DNA of 64,000 bases, taken from the NCBI GenBank assembly GCA_034231615.1, contig CM067317.1, positions 46,061,876 through 46,125,875 on the forward strand, written 5' to 3'. The notes under the pieces are model-generated. The model had not been told where the DNA came from. It was given only the letters and a program-made list of their open reading frames with translations, and ran no database searches. Source of the DNA: Meghimatium bilineatum. Its lineage: Eukaryota > Mollusca > Gastropoda > Stylommatophora > Philomycidae. Shown here one piece after another: positions 56,331 through 64,000 of the stretch. How positions within the stretch are numbered: position 1 is the stretch's first letter; each line of letters begins with the position of its first letter. The position numbers were made by a program, and so were the translations under genes.

Positions 56331-56519
56331 AACATGGCTCCAATGAACTTATTTTCATATGGTAAACTGCATGTTTTAGCTGTTTTCAAAATTATTATCC
56401 CATCCGAAATAACATGCCAACACTTCTCACTAACCTCATACACCATTTTGACAAACTTCTGTATATGAAACAGCATCGTTGATCACTACTCATAGACAAT
56501 ACCAACACATTTCACACAT

Positions 56520-56832
56520 AGACCCTGTCAATATCCCGTACTGATAGTCCGTGCTTATCCCCCGTGCTTATACCGCGTTCTGATATCCCGTGCTGATATC
56601 ACCTGTCAAAATCCGCTGCTGATATCCGCTGTCAAGATCCGCTGCTATCGATTGTCAAAATCCGCTGCTATCATCTGGCAAGAACCGCTGTTGATATCTG
56701 CTGTCGAAATTCACTACTGATATCCCCTGTCAAAATCCGCTGGTGATATCCGTTGTCAAAATCCGCTGCTGATAGCTCTAGTCAAGAACTGATGCTGACA
56801 TCCCGTGTTGACAATCGCCGTGTTGTATCCCT
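56520..56832. repeat. Degenerate ~26 bp tandem repeat in the palindrome arm
   Basis: TCCGCTGCTGATATCCGCTG TCAAAA-type units, about 12 copies; mirrored at 63238-63550. Confidence 0.85.
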
Positions 56833-56939
56833 TTTCACAACTAGGCAAACAGCTTATAACACTTTTTGCTATAATCGAAAGCATTAGGCGTTGATTTTCT
56901 AAACATACAAGGTAAATGTTTCTATTTGTATATACCAAC

Positions 56940-57960
56940 GTCTCATATTACATATTTCCATATGACAAATTACCTGTTTAGCCCTTTTAACAGCTAGGCA
57001 AGTCGCTTTTAACACATTTACATATGATAAACGGCATGTTTTTTCACTTGTCACAGCCGCTTTTAACGCATTACCATTTGACAAACGGTATGTTTTATCA
57101 GTTATCACACCATATGAAAACCTATTACAAGGCGTTTACACTAAAAACACAACACATTTATTATTTTTTTACAGCTAGACATTTTGCTTTTCGTAGTTTT
57201 CACAATGAGTAAAGTTACTATTTCACCAGTGTCTAGACTTAGAATGACAAATTACATTGGTTTTATGTACCAACATGTTTAATATTACATATAGCCAAAT
57301 GACAGAAGTCATGTTTATCACTTTTCACAACTAGGCAAAGCCCTTTTAACACATTTTGCTATAATCAAAGACATTGGGTGGGGCCTTTCTAGACTTACAA
57401 TGCAAATTTCCTTATTTGTATGTACCAACAAGGTTCATATTACGTATTTCCATAGGACAACTTTCATGTTTTATCACTGTTCACAACTAGGCAAACCGCT
57501 TTTAACAATTGTTGGTATTACCAAAAGCTATGTGTGGTGGTTCTCTAGACTTACACTGTAAATTGTCCTATTTTTATGCACCAACCGGTTTCATATTGCA
57601 TATTTCCAAACGACAAAGTTCATGTTTTATCACTTTTCACAGCTAGCCAAAACGATTTTTAAATTCTTTTCATATGACAAACGACATGTTTTATTAGTTT
57701 TCTAAATTATCAGGTTATATGAAACCACATTACAATACGTTTACACTAAAAAACATAACGCATTTAAGTACTTTTCACAGCTAGACACAGCACCTTTCGA
57801 AGTTTTCGCAATGAGCAAAGACATTATTTTGCTCGTTGCTAGACTTACAAAGGCAAATTACCATACTTTTATGTACCAACAAGGTTCATATTATATATGT
57901 CCATATGACAAGCTTCAGGTTTATCGCTTTTCACAATTAGGCAAACCGCGTTTCGCAAAC
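56940..57960. repeat. Degenerate ~150-180 bp repeats in the palindrome arm
   Basis: TTCACAACTAGGCAAACCGC, TTTTAACACATTT, CTAGACTTACAATGCAAAT and TATGTACCAACAAGGTTCAT recur in the same order about six times. Mirrored at 62110-63130. No ORF above 70 codons. Confidence 0.8.
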
Positions 57961-58382
57961 TCCTAGCTATAACCCGGGTGATATCACATGACATTAGCCA
58001 AGGCAGATAGCCCCTGTTGATACCCAGGACACACCTACCAACTGCCTACGGGTAATGTTTGTGCCTATAAGAGTGAAGTGTATTATAGGGTTTGTGTGCC
58101 GCCTTCAACATTTAACCGCTACCAGTAATAATCTGCCGAACTAGCTAAACTCACCTGCACCGCATAAACAATAGCTAAACATATAGGGTAGCTTGTTATG
58201 GGGTTGTACCTGAGCAATACGTAGTGAAAATTGTATTAATGTGTAACCTATACATAAAGGATGAAAAAAGGCTAACCTTCGTCATTGTCTTAAACATGCG
58301 CATCTCTGGGAATGACATCTCAGCACGGGCTATAAATACGAAAGCATATGATTCTGATACTAACAAACGAGCAAACACCTAG

Positions 58383-58389
58383 TTTTATA
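58383..58389 (-). promoter_or_regulatory. Candidate outward TATA box, left arm
   Basis: TATAAAA on the minus strand (mirror 61681-61687, plus strand). It is followed 65 bp downstream by an ATG (58316-58318) and, after 14 codons (starting M-S-F-P-E-M), a donor-like AAG|GTTAGC at 58276. It would drive transcription away from the palindrome centre. No downstream exon found. Confidence 0.35.
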
Positions 58390-58507
58390 TACGAACCAGC
58401 TACACCAATCGATTGTATTGCACTTTTGAAGCACAATCGAATAGGCAATACAGGTTTGGTACTGTGCACACAATCGGAGTAACCCATTCATCCCATTGGG
58501 TGATGTG

Positions 58508-58514
58508 TATATAT
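58508..58514 (+). promoter_or_regulatory. Candidate TATA box of the zinc-finger gene, left arm
   Basis: TATATAT, 87 bp before the candidate first-exon ATG at 58595 and ~120 bp from the outward TATA, which makes a compact bidirectional promoter. Positional inference. Confidence 0.35.
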
Positions 58515-58998
58515 TTGTATTACCAAACATTTAAAAAAGCACACGTTATCGGCACTTACTAATAGAAACTACCGGAACTTTGTCATTTTGAAGAATGACT
58601 TATGTAAGTAATGTTGTTAATATCTGAATAGGTTGTTTGTTATTCTAACAGGATTTTCGATCATAGTCTTGTTTTGTCTCTTCTTCAGACATGCGTTAAC
58701 GGGCACATTCTCTACCTTTTCTATGATATTTTGATGTTAAATTTAATGTCTGACATGTGTGAAATTCTATAGGGTCTTGGTTGTTGGTCCGTTTTGGTAG
58801 TTGCCACCATGTGGGCGTGGAAACAAGTTGGTGTAAATGTGAATACATTTGTGTATTTTTTTTTTATTTTGGTGTGTATAGATACACTAACATCCCGGTG
58901 ATATATTGGGGTCTTATTTATTACTATTGTTGTGGTCGTTGTTTATGTATATTGTTTGAGTTGTGTATGTATAGCCTGAATATGAGTTAGGGCTAACT

Positions 58999-59712
58999 AT
59001 GTTAGGTATCTGCTTGGGAATTGGCTTATTTACGCAGTCCATCTATTCTCCACAGACCAAGACGTCCACCAAAACCTACCGGTGTGTTCAATGCTTGAAA
59101 CCATTTAGTCGCCTTTACACACTGCAAAGACATAAACAAGATCTTCACCTTAAAAAAAGACATAACTGTAATTTTTGTGTTAATGTTTACACAGATGCTT
59201 CAACATTAAGACAGCACAGGCAAAAATGTCATACGCCCCAATTAGTAACAACGGATGGAACTTTTAACCCTAGCGAGGGGCATCATAGTAATTTAACACC
59301 AACCAAGAACATGATACTAGTTGATCCCCAGGTGGTCGACGCCTTGCTGTATAAAACAGTCTATAAACCACCTGATTCTTTAACTGATTCTATGGGTGAG
59401 TTGGACCAAGAAATGCGGGCGGTTTTAGTTCGTGGTGATTTAACCAATCACGAAAAATCTAGACTATACCAAAAAACATTACAACAGTATTTGAATCGAC
59501 TCAGTCAATACAAAAACACACCTCTGAAGCTATTAGAGAGCACGCAGTGTTCGGTACCAAGTGCCTCAATACAGAAAGATGAAGAACCCACTGAGAAAAT
59601 TCCCGAGAAAGTCGAAGTGATGCCTAAGACGCCACGGCTTCAACATAGGCGGGCATCTAAAAGAACAAAAAGTAAAACAATGGCCAAAAGTCTGATTTGG
59701 GATAAGTGGTAG
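58999..59712 (+). CDS. C2H2 zinc-finger protein, left-arm copy
   Basis: The 237-codon frame encodes two C2H2 fingers: C29-x2-C32-x12-H45-x4-H50 and C57-x2-C60-x12-H73-x4-H78. A linker follows, then a likely helical segment (about 128-168) with L-D-Q-E-M and E-K-S-R-L-Y-Q-K-T-L-Q-Q-Y-L, and a basic C-terminus (R-R-A-S-K-R-T-K-S-K) that could be a nuclear signal. DNA or RNA binding is likely; the role is unknown. The helical motif looks like one seen in uncharacterised proteins of invertebrate mobile elements, but I cannot name a family. The first 13 residues may be intron. A phase-0 donor after ATG-ACT-TAT (58595-58603|GTAAGT) and acceptor TTACGCAG|TCC (exon from 59038) would give a 227-residue protein. 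AATAAA occurs at 59791. Transcribed toward the palindrome centre. Confidence 0.75.
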   Translation: MLGICLGIGLFTQSIYSPQTKTSTKTYRCVQCLKPFSRLYTLQRHKQDLHLKKRHNCNFCVNVYTDASTLRQHRQKCHTPQLVTTDGTFNPSEGHHSNLTPTKNMILVDPQVVDALLYKTVYKPPDSLTDSMGELDQEMRAVLVRGDLTNHEKSRLYQKTLQQYLNRLSQYKNTPLKLLESTQCSVPSASIQKDEEPTEKIPEKVEVMPKTPRLQHRRASKRTKSKTMAKSLIWDKW

Positions 59713-59790
59713 AAAAAATTGTAGAAGGCAACGCACCATTACACAACAAATTGTCAACTGTTTAAACAAATATGATACTTATATAACATT

Positions 59791-59810
59791 AATAAACAAA
59801 ATAAAATAAA
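59791..59810 (+). terminator. Poly(A) signals of the left zinc-finger gene
   Basis: AATAAA at 59791 and overlapping AATAAA words to 59810, about 80 bp after the stop. A (TG)n tract follows at 59844-59872. Confidence 0.6.
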
Positions 59811-59936
59811 ACCACAACGATGTTGTTGTATTTTATCTTTATTTGTGTATGTGTGTGTGTGTGTGTGTGTGTGACTATATGTAAAAAAAAAAAGATTGCT
59901 CATAAACATAAAAAACTAGGTCGATTTCCCTCCTAG

Positions 59937-60133
59937 CACGGGATCCCGTGTAACACGGGGGTCTTTCATCATGTATCTACACGGGAGCCATCGCTGCACG
60001 GGCCCCGTGTAACACGGGATCCCGTGTAGGTCCAATATGATAAAACAGGATCTCGTGTTACACGGGCCCCGTGTAGCGCTGGATCCCGTGTAGATACATG
60101 ATGAAAGACCCCCGTGTTACACGGGATCCCGTG
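59937..60133. repeat. Palindrome core with nested CACGGG/CCCGTG hairpins
   Basis: 197 bp hold seven ACGGG and seven CCCGT half-sites. CACGGGATCCCGTG forms a perfect 14 bp palindrome at 59937-59950 and mirrored at 60120-60133. CCCGTGTAACACGGG and GGGCCC units lie between. Outside about 59987/60083 the two halves pair perfectly; inside they mismatch at about seven places before a ~20 bp unpaired centre (TAGGTCCAATATGATAAAAC). Confidence 0.9.
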
Positions 60134-60273
60134 CTAGGAGGGAAATCGACCTAGTTTTTTTATGTTTATGAGCAATCTTTTTTTTTTACATATAGTCACA
60201 CACACACACACACACACACATACACAAATAAAGATAAAATACAACAACATCGTTGTGGTTTTATTTTATTTTG

Positions 60274-60279
60274 TTTATT
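60274..60279 (-). terminator. Poly(A) signal of the right zinc-finger gene
   Basis: Mirror of 59791-59796 (TTTATT on the plus strand). Confidence 0.6.
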
Positions 60280-60357
60280 AATGTTATATAAGTATCATAT
60301 TTGTTTAAACAGTTGACAATTTGTTGTGTAATGGTGCGTTGCCTTCTACAATTTTTT

Positions 60358-61071
60358 CTACCACTTATCCCAAATCAGACTTTTGGCCATTGTTTTACTT
60401 TTTGTTCTTTTAGATGCCCGCCTATGTTGAAGCCGTGGCGTCTTAGGCATCACTTCGACTTTCTCGGGAATTTTCTCAGTGGGTTCTTCATCTTTCTGTA
60501 TTGAGGCACTTGGTACCGAACACTGCGTGCTCTCTAATAGCTTCAGAGGTGTGTTTTTGTATTGACTGAGTCGATTCAAATACTGTTGTAATGTTTTTTG
60601 GTATAGTCTAGATTTTTCGTGATTGGTTAAATCACCACGAACTAAAACCGCCCGCATTTCTTGGTCCAACTCACCCATAGAATCAGTTAAAGAATCAGGT
60701 GGTTTATAGACTGTTTTATACAGCAAGGCGTCGACCACCTGGGGATCAACTAGTATCATGTTCTTGGTTGGTGTTAAATTACTATGATGCCCCTCGCTAG
60801 GGTTAAAAGTTCCATCCGTTGTTACTAATTGGGGCGTATGACATTTTTGCCTGTGCTGTCTTAATGTTGAAGCATCTGTGTAAACATTAACACAAAAATT
60901 ACAGTTATGTCTTTTTTTAAGGTGAAGATCTTGTTTATGTCTTTGCAGTGTGTAAAGGCGACTAAATGGTTTCAAGCATTGAACACACCGGTAGGTTTTG
61001 GTGGACGTCTTGGTCTGTGGAGAATAGATGGACTGCGTAAATAAGCCAATTCCCAAGCAGATACCTAACAT
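60358..61071 (-). CDS. C2H2 zinc-finger protein, right-arm copy
   Basis: Mirror image of 58999-59712; the 237-residue translation is identical, with both C2H2 fingers, the L-D-Q-E-M helical segment and the basic tail. The two copies are convergent, with the hairpin-rich core between their 3' ends. The alternative first exon would be 61467-61475, and the second exon would then be 60358-61032. Identity at all residues means the copies are either very young, kept alike by gene conversion, or a single copy read twice. Confidence 0.75.
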   Translation of the reverse strand: MLGICLGIGLFTQSIYSPQTKTSTKTYRCVQCLKPFSRLYTLQRHKQDLHLKKRHNCNFCVNVYTDASTLRQHRQKCHTPQLVTTDGTFNPSEGHHSNLTPTKNMILVDPQVVDALLYKTVYKPPDSLTDSMGELDQEMRAVLVRGDLTNHEKSRLYQKTLQQYLNRLSQYKNTPLKLLESTQCSVPSASIQKDEEPTEKIPEKVEVMPKTPRLQHRRASKRTKSKTMAKSLIWDKW

Positions 61072-61555
61072 AGTTAGCCCTAACTCATATTCAGGCTATA
61101 CATACACAACTCAAACAATATACATAAACAACGACCACAACAATAGTAATAAATAAGACCCCAATATATCACCGGGATGTTAGTGTATCTATACACACCA
61201 AAATAAAAAAAAAATACACAAATGTATTCACATTTACACCAACTTGTTTCCACGCCCACATGGTGGCAACTACCAAAACGGACCAACAACCAAGACCCTA
61301 TAGAATTTCACACATGTCAGACATTAAATTTAACATCAAAATATCATAGAAAAGGTAGAGAATGTGCCCGTTAACGCATGTCTGAAGAAGAGACAAAACA
61401 AGACTATGATCGAAAATCCTGTTAGAATAACAAACAACCTATTCAGATATTAACAACATTACTTACATAAGTCATTCTTCAAAATGACAAAGTTCCGGTA
61501 GTTTCTATTAGTAAGTGCCGATAACGTGTGCTTTTTTAAATGTTTGGTAATACAA

Positions 61556-61562
61556 ATATATA
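61556..61562 (-). promoter_or_regulatory. Candidate TATA box of the zinc-finger gene, right arm
   Basis: Mirror of 58508-58514. Confidence 0.35.
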
Positions 61563-61680
61563 CACATCACCCAATGGGATGAATGGGTTACTCCGATTGT
61601 GTGCACAGTACCAAACCTGTATTGCCTATTCGATTGTGCTTCAAAAGTGCAATACAATCGATTGGTGTAGCTGGTTCGTA

Positions 61681-61687
61681 TATAAAA
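61681..61687 (+). promoter_or_regulatory. Candidate outward TATA box, right arm
   Basis: TATAAAA followed by an ATG at 61752 and donor-like AAG|GTTAGC at 61793. A second strong donor-like GTGCAG|GTGAGT lies at 61915. Downstream exons, if any, would be at or beyond the window edge. Confidence 0.35.
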
Positions 61688-64000
61688 CTAGGTGTTTGCT
61701 CGTTTGTTAGTATCAGAATCATATGCTTTCGTATTTATAGCCCGTGCTGAGATGTCATTCCCAGAGATGCGCATGTTTAAGACAATGACGAAGGTTAGCC
61801 TTTTTTCATCCTTTATGTATAGGTTACACATTAATACAATTTTCACTACGTATTGCTCAGGTACAACCCCATAACAAGCTACCCTATATGTTTAGCTATT
61901 GTTTATGCGGTGCAGGTGAGTTTAGCTAGTTCGGCAGATTATTACTGGTAGCGGTTAAATGTTGAAGGCGGCACACAAACCCTATAATACACTTCACTCT
62001 TATAGGCACAAACATTACCCGTAGGCAGTTGGTAGGTGTGTCCTGGGTATCAACAGGGGCTATCTGCCTTGGCTAATGTCATGTGATATCACCCGGGTTA
62101 TAGCTAGGAGTTTGCGAAACGCGGTTTGCCTAATTGTGAAAAGCGATAAACCTGAAGCTTGTCATATGGACATATATAATATGAACCTTGTTGGTACATA
62201 AAAGTATGGTAATTTGCCTTTGTAAGTCTAGCAACGAGCAAAATAATGTCTTTGCTCATTGCGAAAACTTCGAAAGGTGCTGTGTCTAGCTGTGAAAAGT
62301 ACTTAAATGCGTTATGTTTTTTAGTGTAAACGTATTGTAATGTGGTTTCATATAACCTGATAATTTAGAAAACTAATAAAACATGTCGTTTGTCATATGA
62401 AAAGAATTTAAAAATCGTTTTGGCTAGCTGTGAAAAGTGATAAAACATGAACTTTGTCGTTTGGAAATATGCAATATGAAACCGGTTGGTGCATAAAAAT
62501 AGGACAATTTACAGTGTAAGTCTAGAGAACCACCACACATAGCTTTTGGTAATACCAACAATTGTTAAAAGCGGTTTGCCTAGTTGTGAACAGTGATAAA
62601 ACATGAAAGTTGTCCTATGGAAATACGTAATATGAACCTTGTTGGTACATACAAATAAGGAAATTTGCATTGTAAGTCTAGAAAGGCCCCACCCAATGTC
62701 TTTGATTATAGCAAAATGTGTTAAAAGGGCTTTGCCTAGTTGTGAAAAGTGATAAACATGACTTCTGTCATTTGGCTATATGTAATATTAAACATGTTGG
62801 TACATAAAACCAATGTAATTTGTCATTCTAAGTCTAGACACTGGTGAAATAGTAACTTTACTCATTGTGAAAACTACGAAAAGCAAAATGTCTAGCTGTA
62901 AAAAAATAATAAATGTGTTGTGTTTTTAGTGTAAACGCCTTGTAATAGGTTTTCATATGGTGTGATAACTGATAAAACATACCGTTTGTCAAATGGTAAT
63001 GCGTTAAAAGCGGCTGTGACAAGTGAAAAAACATGCCGTTTATCATATGTAAATGTGTTAAAAGCGACTTGCCTAGCTGTTAAAAGGGCTAAACAGGTAA
63101 TTTGTCATATGGAAATATGTAATATGAGACGTTGGTATATACAAATAGAAACATTTACCTTGTATGTTTAGAAAATCAACGCCTAATGCTTTCGATTATA
63201 GCAAAAAGTGTTATAAGCTGTTTGCCTAGTTGTGAAAAGGGATACAACACGGCGATTGTCAACACGGGATGTCAGCATCAGTTCTTGACTAGAGCTATCA
63301 GCAGCGGATTTTGACAACGGATATCACCAGCGGATTTTGACAGGGGATATCAGTAGTGAATTTCGACAGCAGATATCAACAGCGGTTCTTGCCAGATGAT
63401 AGCAGCGGATTTTGACAATCGATAGCAGCGGATCTTGACAGCGGATATCAGCAGCGGATTTTGACAGGTGATATCAGCACGGGATATCAGAACGCGGTAT
63501 AAGCACGGGGGATAAGCACGGACTATCAGTACGGGATATTGACAGGGTCTATGTGTGAAATGTGTTGGTATTGTCTATGAGTAGTGATCAACGATGCTGT
63601 TTCATATACAGAAGTTTGTCAAAATGGTGTATGAGGTTAGTGAGAAGTGTTGGCATGTTATTTCGGATGGGATAATAATTTTGAAAACAGCTAAAACATG
63701 CAGTTTACCATATGAAAATAAGTTCATTGGAGCCATGTTTTGTATCTAAATGTCGTGAAATGCGCAACTGTAAGTATAGAAAAGAGATAAATACTGTCTG
63801 ATCACACTGAAAGGTGCTACCACCAACTTGCCTAGTTGTGAAAAAGTGATAAGTGATTGTCCAACAGATAAAAACATGTCAAAAGTTGTTATGTTGTTAA
63901 TGGAAACGTAAGGAAAAATAGCTTCGTATGGTATCATAACTTAGACATCTGATAAAACATAACGAAAATCACCCAATTCGGCTTGTGTAATTGCAAAAAT

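Larger units (their letters stand above)
56070..60034 (+). repeat. Left arm of a giant palindrome
   Basis: Base i here is complementary to base 120070-i in the right arm. Every open reading frame of the arm reappears at the exact mirrored coordinates (for example 56133-56324 with 63746-63937, 58999-59712 with 60358-61071), so no indel separates the arms across ~3.9 kb. Mismatches begin only inside about 59987. The arm starts further left if the right arm continues past the window. Confidence 0.95.
60036..64000 (-). repeat. Right arm of the giant palindrome (runs off window)
   Basis: Exact reverse complement of 56070-60034 outside the core. It carries the second copies of all left-arm features, including the degenerate repeats (62110-63130) and the ~26 bp array (63238-63550). 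No end of symmetry is seen by 64000. Confidence 0.95.

Noticed and set aside
58781..58990. 69-codon ORF before the zinc-finger frame
   Set aside because: Cys/Tyr/Phe-rich, would lie in the proposed intron; no coding signature.
59566..59769. ORF antisense to the zinc-finger gene
   Set aside because: Shadow frame of the real coding strand, mirrored in the other arm.

Overview
This window is animal genomic DNA: low coding density, exons with GT/AG introns, abundant non-LTR retrotransposon (LINE) debris, SINEs and many private minisatellites. A secreted ependymin-related gene, the tail of a universal-stress-protein (USP) gene and the style of the LINE and SINE families suggest a lophotrochozoan, most likely a mollusc (perhaps a gastropod). 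The species cannot be fixed from sequence alone.

Layout. 1-12 kb: a truncated ~1.3 kb retroposon inserted in a LINE RNase H region, a small hAT-type element, a foldback element, LINE/SINE relics and several minisatellites. 13.0-15.2 kb (minus strand): the last two coding exons of a USP-family gene with the ATP-binding glycine motif. 15-31 kb: repeats only, with minisatellites of 46, 25, 46, 26 and 41-44 bp units, SINEs and a 1.7 kb degenerate LINE that splits a minisatellite. 31.3-45.6 kb (plus strand): a complete five-exon ependymin-related gene (TATA box, signal peptide, four cysteines, stop, AATAAA), its introns filled with repeats. 45.7-53 kb: a 400 bp foldback, a third copy of the 1.3 kb retroposon with target-site duplications, SINEs and LINE relics. 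53-55.4 kb: microsatellites and a ~135 bp tandem array.

56.07-64.0 kb is the most unusual part. It is one half-window-spanning palindrome, centred at 60035, in which base i pairs with base 120070-i. The arms look indel-free for about 3.9 kb each and run off the right edge. Each arm carries one copy of a C2H2 zinc-finger gene transcribed toward the centre, with a candidate short 5' exon, a TATA-like element and poly(A) signals, plus a candidate outward promoter and long AT-rich degenerate repeats. The centre is about 200 bp packed with 14 ACGGG/CCCGT half-sites in nested small palindromes. Mismatches are confined to the innermost ~110 bp. That is the pattern expected from copying through an imperfectly paired hairpin end, for example a linear element or virus-like DNA with a closed hairpin terminus. 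A recent inverted duplication and a long-read foldback artefact are the main alternatives.

Two SINE families and the 1.3 kb retroposon share a common 3' core. The SINE tails are GAA-rich like the LINE 3' ends, suggesting common mobilisation machinery. The host genes do not appear functionally linked to each other.
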